From Longimicrobiales bacterium (GTDB taxonomy: Bacteria; Gemmatimonadota; Gemmatimonadetes; Longimicrobiales; Gaopeijiaceae), in assembly GCA_951828585.1 (NCBI GenBank), contig OX639991.1:1210576-1274575 (forward strand): a stretch of 64,000 bases of DNA, written 5' to 3'. This document shows positions 1 through 9,500 of this stretch, in pieces. Each line of letters begins with the position of its first letter. Within the stretch, counting starts at the first letter, position 1. The notes under the pieces were generated by a model. That model ran no database searches. It saw only the letters and a list, made by a program, of their open reading frames with translations, and was not told the origin of the DNA. Position numbers and translations under genes: made by a program.

Positions 1-1
1 G

Positions 2-379
2 GGTGTACCGTTCTTCGAACGCGAAGAAGCGCCATCCAAAGACCGCGAAGTCTACCATGTGGACCGATCGGGCTGCAAAGCGGCGGGCTTCGAAACGAAC
101 ATGGGATTCACGGTCCGAGAAGGGTCACTCGCCCGGGAATCGACCGTGCCTTCCATGAAGGAGAAAGCGTCTGGGTACTACCTCCAGCGACAAGAACTCA
201 TCAAAGAAGGGGTGTTGGAGAAGAAGACCAACCATTATCGCTTCACAAGGGACTGGCCCTTCAGTTCGCCGTCCGCCGCCGCGGCCGTCTGTCTCGGTAG
301 CAACGCCAACGGTCTCATTGAATGGAAGGACGAGTCCGGTACCACTCTGAAGGCCAACCGAAAGAAGGCGACTGCTTAG
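2..379 (+). CDS. C-terminal part of a DUF4357 protein (5' end outside window)
   Basis: The frame is open from the first bases to a TAG at 377-379, so the start lies left of the window. The visible 125 residues end in a segment around FSSPSAAAAVCLG and NGLIEWKDESG, which matches the small C-terminal DUF4357 domain as I know it from GIY-YIG nuclease-like and restriction-associated proteins. The upstream part, with an E-G-S-x-A-R element followed by a lysine-rich helix (LIKEGVLEKK), is the usual lead-in to that domain. The catalytic N-terminus is not visible, so the overall activity cannot be stated. A broken integrase follows 530 bp downstream, which suggests a mobile-island setting. Family call fairly sure; function not. 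Confidence 0.7.
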   Translation, partial: GVPFFEREEAPSKDREVYHVDRSGCKAAGFETNMGFTVREGSLARESTVPSMKEKASGYYLQRQELIKEGVLEKKTNHYRFTRDWPFSSPSAAAAVCLGSNANGLIEWKDESGTTLKANRKKATA

Positions 380-911
380 ACACAATGGCCGGAAGCCAGC
401 CCGGCGGACGGCCTCGAAACGGCCGCCGAAAAAGCACGCTCCTCGGATGCGAGGTCCGGGGACGGCGGAGCCGGCCGCTTCCGGTTCATCGAGGAACAAG
501 GGGCCGACCTGGCAGCATCCGGGCAGTGGCCCGCGCTCCCAAGTGTCGTCGGGTTCGCCGGTCGCATACCCGCACATAGCAGGTCCCATGCGATGACGCC
601 GATCTCCCCGGCGACCCGCTCATAGCCGTCGTACTCCGGGGGATGCCCCCCCCGGCCCGAGGTTCTTGTAAAACAAAAACACATCTGACTCCTCCGAAAC
701 CCCGCAAACGCGGGGCCGCTTCGAGAAACCGCGTCAGCGGCTGTCCCGCACGCGTGATCGCGCCTCGGCGCGAAGGCGGTTCGTGCGTGTACGCACCTCC
801 CCCGGAAAGGTAACGCATCCGTCGGGGGCCACGACTGGCGGAGATGCCCCGATGCCACCACTTTTCCTTCGCGCAGATCGTGCGGTCCATCATCCAGAGA
901 GGAATGGAACG
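380..911. other. Gene-free stretch with one hairpin
   Basis: No convincing gene is seen between the DUF4357 protein and the integrase remnant. The DUF4357 frame stays open for about 80 codons after its stop, but without a start or recognisable motif. A perfect 6-bp hairpin (CCCCGC, loop AAAC, GCGGGG) lies at 700-715. It is not followed by a T tract on either strand, so I do not call it a terminator. An A-rich patch (AAAACAAAAACACA) precedes it. This could be decayed island DNA. Confidence 0.4.
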
Positions 912-1847
912 ATGGCACGCACGAAACGAAGTCGGCGCTCCTACGGCGTCGGCGAATGGGGCCGGAACCGGGTCAGGATCTTTCCCGACCCGAAGACCGG
1001 CATCTTCCAGATCGAGTGGCGAGAGAACGCGCGCAGGCTCACCCGGTCCCTCAACACCGCGACTGGGCGCGGGCGAAGAGGCAGGCGGATCAGTTCGCCG
1101 CAGGGTTCATCGACACGCCCAACGGCAAGGCGGAAGCCGAGCCCGAGCCGCTCACCCTGGAAAGGCTTTTTGACATTTACGCCGAAGAGGTGACGCCCAC
1201 CAAGGGCGAGTACACCCGGCAGCACGACCGAACTGCGATGGCGATGTTCCTCCGGTTCTTCGGACGGAACCGCGATCCGGCGACGCTTTCGCAGCGGGAC
1301 TGGGACCGGTTCATCGGGGCTCGGCGGGCGGGAAGAGTCGGCCCGAGCGGAAAACCGGTGTCCGACCGGACGGTCGAATACGACCTGAAGTTCCTGATGG
1401 CGGTCCTGAACTGGGCCGAAAGGTCGAGGGACGAGCGGGGCCACCTGCTTCTCGACAGGAACCCGCTCAAGGGTCTCAGGAAGCCTACGGAGAAGTACCC
1501 CGTCCGGGTCGTCCTCACCGAGGAGGAGTACCGGGCGCTGCTTGGGGTCTCGCGGCAGGTCGATTGGCGGTTCCACGTCGCGCTCGTGCTCGCGCACGAG
1601 ACCGGTCACCGGATCGGCGCAATCCGCCAGCTTCAGTGGTTCGATACCGACTTCGAGGGAAAGACCATCCGGTGGAGGGCCAAGCACGAGAAGCAAGTTT
1701 GCCAGCGACCTGATGGACCTGCCGCTCAAGGTGCTCTGCGAGCTTGGCGGCTGGAAGGATGCCCACACGGTGCTCAGGTGCTACCAGAGGCCGGATGCTG
1801 GACAACTCAGGACGGCACTGGAAGGCCGCCCGAGGGTTCGCGGCTGA
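912..1847 (+). pseudogene. Broken tyrosine recombinase / phage integrase
   Basis: Three frame segments read in order as one integrase. An N-terminal piece starts at the ATG at 912 (basic start, then a GIFQIEW strand typical of an arm-binding domain). The reading then moves near 1065 to a second frame carrying the SAM-like core-binding domain (LERLFDIYAEEV, LSQRDWDRFI) and the first catalytic arginine in HETGHRIGAIRQL. Near 1690 it moves again to a third frame with the C-terminal LGGWKDAHTVLRCY, whose Tyr is the likely nucleophile. The second frame change coincides with loss of the stretch that should hold the H-x-x-R box, so an internal deletion is likely. The product cannot be an active recombinase. 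Sequencing error could explain one frame change but not the missing box. Confidence 0.8.
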
Positions 1848-1981
1848 AATCCCGACCAGCGGGAATCATTCGGCGGGAATCCGGCCCTCGAAATCCCTAA
1901 GTTCATCGGATTCAACCAGTTACAAATCCCATGCAACTTGTCGCGAGGGCGCCAGGCCACTGCCCCGGTCCCGCGCCAGGC

Positions 1982-3070
1982 CTAACCCCCCGCCACCGCC
2001 GCCGAGATCAGCGCCCCATGCTCGCGCCCGTTCTCGATGAAGATCTTGTTCGCGTTGAACCCCGCCGCGATGACCCCCGCGATGTACACGCCGGGGACGT
2101 TCGTCTCCATGGTCGCGCGGTCGTGGTCGGGGATTCCCGTGCGGGGATCGGTCCGCACGCCGAGGCCGTCGAGCAGCGTGTGATCGGGACGCCATCCCGT
2201 CATGGCCAGCACCCAGTCGTTCGCGACCTCGGTGGTGGCGCCGGTGTCGTCGCGCACGATGGTGGCCGTGCGGGGTCCCAGCGCCGCGATCCGCGACTTC
2301 CAGTGCATGACGATCTCGCCGTGCTCGATGCGGTTGTCGATGTCGGGGCGAACCCATGGCTTGACGCCCCGGTCGAAGACATCGGCGAAGTGGACCATGC
2401 GGACGCGCACGCCGCTCCGGTGAAGCTCCAGCGCGGCCTCGACCGCCGAGTTGCCGCCGCCCACCACGGCCACGTCCTGGTCGAAGAACGGGAAGGGCTC
2501 CCTGTAGTAGTGGATGATCCGGTCATCGGGCTCGCCGGTGGGGAGGTCCAGCCGGTTGGGCTCGCCGAAACCGCCGGTGGCGATGACCACGGCGCGGGTG
2601 CGCAGAGGGTGCTCGCGGCCGTCGCGGGTGCGGGTGTGGAGGACGAAAGTGTCGTGATTCTTGCCTTTTTCGCCCTCTAACCACCGTTTGTCGGCCACTT
2701 CGGGCCCATAGTGGCGGACAACGCGGGTCACTTCCTCGTATTGGCGGACCGCCAGGGCATGATGCGCGACGACGTGCCGGTAGTACGCCAAGGCTTCCCG
2801 TCGCGTCGGTTTCGCCTCCGGGATCGTGAACGGCACGTCACCGATCTCGAGGCGCTCGGCCGTCGAGAAGAAGGTCATGTAGTAGGGATAGTGGGTGAGG
2901 GACTCGGTGATGGCGCCGCGGTCGAGGATGGCGAAGTGGAGGCCGCGCTCCTTGGCGGCCACGGCGACGGCGAGGCCGCAGGGGCCGGCGCCGACGACGG
3001 CGAGGTCGAGGGGTGGGTCGATTCCGGGGGTCTCGGCCGAAGAATCCCATGGAGGGGCGAGGTGCGTCAT
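1982..3070 (-). CDS. ypdA: YpdA-family FAD/NAD(P) oxidoreductase (bacillithiol disulfide reductase-like)
   Basis: A 362-residue flavoprotein. An N-terminal FAD-binding Rossmann motif (VVGAGPCGLA, near residues 26-35) is followed by the family signature THYPYYMTFFSTAERLEIGD and by PFTIPEAKPTRREALAYYR. A second dinucleotide-binding motif, VVGGGNSAVEAAL, sits mid-protein and presumably binds NADPH. YpdA proteins are known to reduce bacillithiol disulfide, and they lack the C-x-x-C pair of thioredoxin reductases; none is seen here. It stands alone on the minus strand, with no bacillithiol biosynthesis gene (bshA, bshB, bshC) in the window. Family assignment is firm; the substrate is inferred. Confidence 0.88.
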   Translation of the reverse strand: MTHLAPPWDSSAETPGIDPPLDLAVVGAGPCGLAVAVAAKERGLHFAILDRGAITESLTHYPYYMTFFSTAERLEIGDVPFTIPEAKPTRREALAYYRHVVAHHALAVRQYEEVTRVVRHYGPEVADKRWLEGEKGKNHDTFVLHTRTRDGREHPLRTRAVVIATGGFGEPNRLDLPTGEPDDRIIHYYREPFPFFDQDVAVVGGGNSAVEAALELHRSGVRVRMVHFADVFDRGVKPWVRPDIDNRIEHGEIVMHWKSRIAALGPRTATIVRDDTGATTEVANDWVLAMTGWRPDHTLLDGLGVRTDPRTGIPDHDRATMETNVPGVYIAGVIAAGFNANKIFIENGREHGALISAAVAGG

Positions 3071-3232
3071 TCGGTTTCCTGGTCGCGTCGGTGGCGGAGC
3101 AAGAGCCCGCGGCCGATCCGCACGAAGGGCGGGAAGGTTGTCCGCAGGCTGCTACTGGTACGCGGATGCGGATACCAGCGCAACCGGGACGACGCAGCGC
3201 AGGCGGGACGATTGATCCCCCGAATCAACGAC

Positions 3233-3265
3233 GGCCCCCGGCGGAGCTGACTGCCGCCGGGGGCC
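3233..3265 (-). terminator. Strong stem-loop downstream of the small lipoprotein gene
   Basis: A perfect 12-bp GC-only stem (GGCCCCCGGCGG pairing with CCGCCGGGGGCC) has a 9-nt loop. It lies about 40 bp past the stop codon of the minus-strand lipoprotein gene and before ypdA. No clear T run follows on the minus strand, so it may act as a weak or factor-assisted terminator. Confidence 0.5.
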
Positions 3266-3306
3266 GGTCCGTTACGAAGCCTCGAATCGCTGCCGGGCCA
3301 CCGTTC

Positions 3307-3819
3307 TCATTCAAGCGACTTCCGCACGAAGACCGTGAGGTCGAGCGTTGTGACCGTCTCGCATCCGTCGTCCTCCCGCAAGACGTAGTCCCCGACAAGC
3401 GTGAGGGCCGAGTGCTCGGCCGTGTACAGCCCGCTGAATTCGGTGGTCCCGCCGCAGACAGGGTTCTCGAGGAGCAGCACGACGCTGGGGTAGCCTTCCA
3501 GCTTCACCACTCCGGTATAGGTCGACTCGAACACAAGGGAGAACGTGTCCGCGCCCTCGGTGAACTGCGCGGCGACAATCATGTCTCCGGAGATGCTGTC
3601 GCCGGTCTGGTCGACGGTGAGCGCGGCCTCGCCGACCTGAATGGCCGTGCCCCCAGGTCCCTGCACCGTCCCTTCATAGGTTCCGGCCATGTCTCCGTAG
3701 TCCGGGACACCGCGTTGGCCGTCGAGCGGTGCGACCGAGCGGTCGTCGCAGGCCACCAGGGTGAGCAACGCGGAGATGAAGACGAGGGTTCTCGAGGAGC
3801 TGGTGATGAAGGTTCTCAT
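3307..3819 (-). CDS. Small secreted lipoprotein of unknown function
   Basis: A 170-residue protein with a lipoprotein signal: a basic start, a hydrophobic run and the lipobox LTLVAC with Cys near residue 24. The mature part is rich in Thr, Gly and acidic residues and looks like an all-beta barrel fold (AGTYEGTVQGPGG, GEAALTVDQTGDSISG, VVLLLENP). That pattern resembles small lipocalin-like lipoproteins, but no family is recognised. It is a single gene, followed on its strand by a strong stem-loop. Existence is well supported by signal, lipobox and length; function unknown. Confidence 0.72.
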   Translation of the reverse strand: MRTFITSSSRTLVFISALLTLVACDDRSVAPLDGQRGVPDYGDMAGTYEGTVQGPGGTAIQVGEAALTVDQTGDSISGDMIVAAQFTEGADTFSLVFESTYTGVVKLEGYPSVVLLLENPVCGGTTEFSGLYTAEHSALTLVGDYVLREDDGCETVTTLDLTVFVRKSLE

Positions 3820-4088
3820 GGTGATGTTGCCCTTTCTTGGGAAGTTGTCCTGTTCCGGCGCGCGGGATCGGGCGCCGGCGCCGGATTGGCAGCGTCCGGT
3901 GGGGCGCGTCCAATCGGCGGCTACAATATTGGCAGCGAAATCCGGCCCGCCTGACAGGGAAGACCCTGGAAGTTTGTAGGGGAAATCACCTACACGGGAT
4001 GCGGGGAAAAAGCCGCTACATAGGACTGCGAGGAGTCAGAGACGGCTCACGGCTACTCTTCGCGCCCCATCCACACCACGCCCCACAC

Positions 4089-5240
4089 CTATCGGGAATG
4101 CCCCGACAGAGCCACCGACCAGACCACGTACTTCGGCTCGCCCAATTCGGTGTGTTCCGCGTACGAGCAGAATCCATCCCGCCCCACCAGGCCGACGACG
4201 CTCTCATCGACTCTGGTGCGCGCCAGCACCTTCCCCGAACGGGTATCCAGAATCTCGATCACGGTGTCGTAAAGTTCTTCCCGCTGCACAGGCTCAATCG
4301 TTTCGTGGCTCGCCAGAGGAACCAGGGTGGGGCGTATCGGCCTCCAGTTCGCGTCAGCCAGCCTCACTACGACCATCAGGAGACCATCGCCCCAGTCCCG
4401 TACGCCCACGATCGATGGCAACGGCCTGACTTCGTAGTCCACCCCGGGCCACTCTTCCCAGGGCCGAAACCAGGGCGCGTCGCGCTCGATTCGCGCGATG
4501 TGATCCCCGTCGGGGCTCCATTTGTCGATTCGGTAGCGGTTTCCGCGCGCCGCCCAGATGTTCCCATCCGCTGCTGCCGCGACACGGCGCCGCAGTGCCG
4601 GGAGGCCGGTGTCCATGCGGAACCCGCGAGCCCCCTCGTCGCCGAAAGAGCTTGTGATTCGACGAGTCGCGGCGTCATAAACGTGGAGGGGATGACCCAT
4701 TCGATCCGACTCGGATGAGAAGGCGTTGTACACATGTCGGCCATCGCGCAACACCGCAAAACCGCCAGACCTGAACGGAAGCCTCCACGTAGCCACCTCG
4801 CCGCCGCGGATGGTCGTCAGGCGGGACGACAGAGGATCCAGAATGGTCAGGTCATCGGCACTACCCTCCATCAGTACCGGCAAGTCATACTCACCCGGTC
4901 CCTCGCCACGCCGCCCAATGGCTTCCCGAAAGACACCGTCGCTGGAGAAGCGCAACAGGCGCCCGTCCCCCAGGTGCCCGGAAACGTAGTAGTCGCCGTC
5001 GTCGGAGCGGACGACACGGGCCGGTGCATAGGGGGCATTCAGCTGCGCGACGATACCCGGCCCCTCGCGGTCCCCGAGCTCGACAAGGGCCGACACGACG
5101 AGAGAGCAGGTGGCACAGGCCGGGGCGTCGGTTACGACCACGACCGAGTCCTGGGCGTTGAGAGGTGCGGCGAGAGTGCCGAGCAGGAGGCAACAGGCGA
5201 CGCCGAGCATGCGGAGCCCTGGGGTTTCGATCGCACCCAA
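4089..5240 (-). CDS. Secreted six-bladed beta-propeller protein (tandem copy 1)
   Basis: A 383-residue protein with a Sec signal peptide ending around LAAPLNAQ. A short Cys-containing strand follows (APACATCSLVVSAL), then repeated propeller blades. The blades show the turn seen in related proteins here, GRRGEGPGEYDLP, and strands such as GDYYVSGHLGDGRLLRF and NIWAARGNRYRIDKW. This pattern fits the 6-bladed beta-propeller / NHL-like proteins common in Gemmatimonadota and Bacteroidota, whose ligands are mostly unknown. The next gene upstream (5250-6404) is a close paralogue separated by 9 bp; both end in WSVALSG[HY]SR, so this is a tandem duplication and probably one transcript. Confidence 0.8.
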   Translation of the reverse strand: MGAIETPGLRMLGVACCLLLGTLAAPLNAQDSVVVVTDAPACATCSLVVSALVELGDREGPGIVAQLNAPYAPARVVRSDDGDYYVSGHLGDGRLLRFSSDGVFREAIGRRGEGPGEYDLPVLMEGSADDLTILDPLSSRLTTIRGGEVATWRLPFRSGGFAVLRDGRHVYNAFSSESDRMGHPLHVYDAATRRITSSFGDEGARGFRMDTGLPALRRRVAAAADGNIWAARGNRYRIDKWSPDGDHIARIERDAPWFRPWEEWPGVDYEVRPLPSIVGVRDWGDGLLMVVVRLADANWRPIRPTLVPLASHETIEPVQREELYDTVIEILDTRSGKVLARTRVDESVVGLVGRDGFCSYAEHTELGEPKYVVWSVALSGHSR

Positions 5241-5249
5241 TTCCGAGAC

Positions 5250-6404
5250 CTATCGGGAATACCCGGACAGGGCCACTGACCACACGACGATCTTGGGCTC
5301 GCCCAATTCGCTGTGTTCCGCGAACGAGTGGAATCCGTCCTGTCCAACCAGCCCCCGAACCTTGGCATCGACCCGGGTGCGCGCCAGGACGGTTCCTGAA
5401 CGGATATCCAGAACCTCGATCACAGTGTCGTAGATCTCCTCCTCCTCCTCGGGGAAGAGCATCTCGTGGCCCTGCAGGATTCGCGTGGGTTGTATCGGTC
5501 GCCAGTCGGCATCGGCCAGCTTCACTACGACCATCAGCAGATCGTTGCCCCAGTCGCCTACGCCCAGGATCACCGGCAAGGGCCTGACTTCGTAATCCGA
5601 CCCGGGCCAGTCTTCCCATGGCCGAAACCAGGACGCGTCACGCTCGATTCGCTTGATGTGGTCCCCGTCCGGACTCCACTTGTCGATCCGATAACGGTTT
5701 TCGCGCGCCACCCAGATGTTCCCATCCGCAGCTGCTGCAACGCTGAGCCGCGCCCTGCCGCGTCGCGGACCTGGGTCTACGCGAACCCCTTCGCCACCAA
5801 AAGAGCGCGTGACCCGACCACTCGCCACGTCGTACAAGTGGAGGGGTTGACCGGCTCCCTCACGCTCGTATGACAGACCGCTATAGATGTGGCGGCCATC
5901 AGCCAAAACGGCCCAGGTGTGACCGCGGACCGGCAGACTGGTTGTCGCGACCTCGCCGCCACGGATGGTCGTCAGTCGGAAAGGCACGACATCCAGAATG
6001 GTCAGGTCATCGGCGCTCCCTGCCAGCAGTACCGGCAAGATGTACTCCCCCGGCCCCTCACCAGCCCGCCCAATACCATCCTGAAAGACACCGTCGGGAG
6101 AGAATCGCAACAGCCTCCCATCCCCGAACGCGGCAGCAACGTAGTAGTCGCCGTCATGGGAGCGGGCGACACGGGCTGTTTCACCGACCATGTTCGGTCC
6201 ACCGACGATACCCGGCCCCTCACGGTCGCCGAGTTCGACCACGGCCGAGATCTCAAGCGAGCACGCGGCACAGGCCGGGGCATCGGGCACCACCAGCACC
6301 GAGTCCTGGGCGCCCAGAGGCGAGGCGAGTGCAGCGAACACAACGCACTGGCCTACGCCAGGCGCGCGTAGCCGTGTGCTTTCACTTCCCAATGAACCAA
6401 ACAC
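5250..6404 (-). CDS. Secreted six-bladed beta-propeller protein (tandem copy 2)
   Basis: A 384-residue paralogue of the gene at 4089-5240, similar from end to end. Shared landmarks are an N-terminal signal peptide (to LASPLGAQ), the Cys pair strand APACAACSLEISAV, the blade turn GRAGEGPGEYILP, the strand NIWVARENRYRIDKW and the same C-terminus. The start is taken at the ATG at 6404, which leaves a usual n-region before the hydrophobic core. It is first of the pair on the minus strand, with only 9 bp to the second gene, so the two are likely co-transcribed. The amidohydrolase gene upstream lies on the same strand 129 bp away. Function unknown; a binding or scaffold role outside the cytoplasm is inferred from fold and export. 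Confidence 0.8.
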   Translation of the reverse strand: MFGSLGSESTRLRAPGVGQCVVFAALASPLGAQDSVLVVPDAPACAACSLEISAVVELGDREGPGIVGGPNMVGETARVARSHDGDYYVAAAFGDGRLLRFSPDGVFQDGIGRAGEGPGEYILPVLLAGSADDLTILDVVPFRLTTIRGGEVATTSLPVRGHTWAVLADGRHIYSGLSYEREGAGQPLHLYDVASGRVTRSFGGEGVRVDPGPRRGRARLSVAAAADGNIWVARENRYRIDKWSPDGDHIKRIERDASWFRPWEDWPGSDYEVRPLPVILGVGDWGNDLLMVVVKLADADWRPIQPTRILQGHEMLFPEEEEEIYDTVIEVLDIRSGTVLARTRVDAKVRGLVGQDGFHSFAEHSELGEPKIVVWSVALSGYSR

Positions 6405-6533
6405 GGCAAGCCTCCTTGATCGAGGAACCTGTTACGGAGGCCGAAACACCCCCTCCTCACCACCCCGCACAGTAACGGTCCGCATTCGCCTCAGACCAGC
6501 CCGGATGCCGTCTTCCCCCGTCCACCAACCCCC

Positions 6534-9500
6534 TCAACTCACCGGCCGCCCACCCCGCACCACCACCACCCCCGGCAGCTCATCCGTAAACTCTCCCCCA
6601 TCCACCGTAAACACCCCATTCACCATCACGTAATCCACCCCCTCGCTCAACAGATCCGGCTCCAGCACCGTCGCGCGATCCCGCAGCCGCCCCAAATCGA
6701 AGATCACCAAATCCGCCTTGTACCCCTCTCGCAGCAGCCCCCGGTCCTCCAGACCAATGATCCGCGCCGGCAGCCCCGTCATCGAACGCACCGCGAACGG
6801 CAGCGAGATCGCATTCAGGTCCTTCACGTAGCGCGCGATCTTGCGGGTGAAGGCGCCGAAATGACGCGGATGCGCGCCCGCGACCGCGGCGAAGGGCGTC
6901 CCCGCCACCCCGCTCACCCCCGCGTCCGACGCGGTGGCCGTGTACTCCTGCCTGTAGTAGTTGACCACGTCCACATCGTGAATCCCGTACCCCCGCGTCC
7001 TCGCTCCGCCGATCATGTTCGGGTACCCGTTCAGCGCCATGTGCACGACCACATCCTGAAAAGTGCCCCCCCTCTCCTTCGCGAGCTCCGCCAGCGTCTT
7101 GCCCACGAACGCCTCATCCGGGTAGCGCAGCACGACGACCCGCTCCGCCCCCCCGTTGTGATCCACGATCCAGGCGATGTCACGCGCGATCAGCTCCCGC
7201 GTCGCGGGATCGTTCCAGCGCCGCTCCAGGTGCAACCGCGCGTGGTCGTAGATGCCCGGCCGGTTGTACACCGGACTGTCCCGCCCACCGCTCGTATCGA
7301 CGGTGTCGTGCACCAGGCTCCACTTGGGGATCATCGGACGGGCACCGCCGCCAAAAGTCTCATACGGGTACACGTCCAGGTAGACCTCGAGCCCCTCGGC
7401 GCGGGCCGCGTTCACCACCAGCGTGTCGTGCCCGGAGCGGCCGAAGCTGGACCGCCCGCGCGCCTTGTGATGGCTGGCGACCACGCGGATTCCCGCCTCG
7501 CGCGCGATGTTGATCGTCTCCTCCAGCGCCTGCAGCCCGTCGACCGGCCAGTCGTCCACGTTGCTCGGCAGCTGCCAGAGCGGCATCGACGCCTCGCTGC
7601 GCTGGTGCGCGATGTAGAAGCCGTCGTAGGGCGCGACCGCCTTCGCCAGCGCGACCAGCTCTTCGGGATCGCTGTATCGCGCCGGCCGGTATTCCACCCC
7701 GGCACCGAGTCCCCATGCCCCCGCCTCCATCCCCGCACGCACCAGATCCTGCATGCGCGCGATCTCGCCTGGAGTCGCGACGCGCTCGTAGTCGCGTCCC
7801 ATGACCTGGAGGCGCACCGTGCTGTGGCCCACCATGGGCACGAAGTTCATGGCGTGGCCCCGGTCGCGCATCGCCGCGATCTCGCCGGTGATCGGCCAGC
7901 TTCCGTTGCGCCCGTCGGGGGCCCCGATGATCGTCGTGAGGCCCTGGCTGTTCAGGCTTTTCGCGCGGCGGGCCTCGAGGTGCTCCGAGGTCATGGCGCG
8001 GTCGGCGTGCGAGTGCAGGTCGATGAAGCCGGGGGACACGTACTGGCCGGTCGCGTCAATGGTGCGATGGGCCGTGGCGTCGGGAAGACGGCCGATGCGC
8101 TCGATGCGGTCGCCGGTGATGGCGATGTCTGCACGGAACCAGTCGTTGCCGGTGCCGTCGAGGACGCGGGCATTCTGGATGAGGATGTCGTAGGGCTGGG
8201 CGGTGGTGGCTCGAGGGGTGGGAGCGGCCGGTGGGCGGTTGGTGGCCGGGAGGGCGGGCGCCGGAATGGCCCCTCTCGTCGATTGCGCCTTTTTTCCGAC
8301 CAGTGCCCGCCCCGGCATCGCCCCGTCGACATTCTCCCCGTCCCGCACCACGAACTCCCCGTTCACCAGCACGTGGGCGACACCCACCGAAAACGACAGG
8401 TCATCCTCGAACGTGGCCGTGTCGATGATGCTGTCCGGATCGAACACCGTGACGTCGGCGTCCATCCCCACCTGCACCCGACCCTTCCGCCGCGCCTGGT
8501 CCGTCATCCGCTCCAGGCGCCGCGCCGGCATGATCGTGATCCTTTCCAGCCCCTCCATGAGCGGCATGAGCCCTTCGTCCCTCACGTACCGCCCCAGGAA
8601 GCGCGAGAAGGTGCCCGCGCTACGCGGGTGCGCTCCCGGCGCGTACGGCATCCCGTCCGACGCGACCATCACGAAGTCGCGCGACAGCGCCTCGCGGATC
8701 CACTCGTCCTTCATCATGTGGATGATGACCGTGCCGCCCTGGGCCCGGTATCGCTGGAAGGTCTCGGCGGTGAGGCGCTCGCCGGTGTCCTGCCACTGCA
8801 GGTCGCCGTGGCTGATCTGCAGACTCTCCTGCCAGCCGGGGTCGAAAAGGGCGGACTGGAGACCGGTGGATGCGGCCGTGTAGGGGTACGCCTCGGTCGT
8901 GACGTCGAAGCCGCGGCTGCGCACGCCGCCGATGAGGTCGAGGATCGGGCCGATGCGCCACAGGCTGGAGCTGTTGACGTGCACGATGTGGAGCGACGCG
9001 CCGGTCGCGACGGCGTTGGCGAGGACCTCCTGCATGGCGCCGATCCCCATGTCGCGCACATGCGTGTGGATCGTGACGCCTTCGTCGGCCGCGAACCTGA
9101 AGACCTCGAGGATCTCTTCGAGGCTGGCTCCGGGGTAGTACTGGTGCGCCATGCCGATCCCGAGGGCGCCGTCGGCGAGACCGCTTGCCAGGGCGTCGCG
9201 GAGCGCCGGGTAGTCGTCTGGCTGGACCGGGTCGTAGCGGACCCTCGATGCGACCGTTCCGAACCGGCGGAGTGCGCCGTCCGGGTCGTTGTCGATCATG
9301 GCCATCACGCTCTGCACGGTGTCGGCCAGCCCGGGCATGGCGCGCGTCCGCACCGACATGTGCGAGACCGTCGCGCCGAAGTTGAGGATCGCGCCCTCGC
9401 CGCGCCGGGCCAGCCAGGCCGCCGGCAGCGCCACCCCACTCTCCAGTTCCAGCGCGGTGGTGACCCCGTCCCGGGCCTGGAACTCGTTGGCGCGGTTGGT

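Noticed and set aside
380-626. Read-through extension of the DUF4357 frame after its TAG
   Set aside because: No start codon with a ribosome site and no motif; the frame is open for about 80 codons, not unusual at this GC.
700-715. Hairpin as an intrinsic terminator
   Set aside because: The stem is good, but no T run follows on either strand within usual distance.
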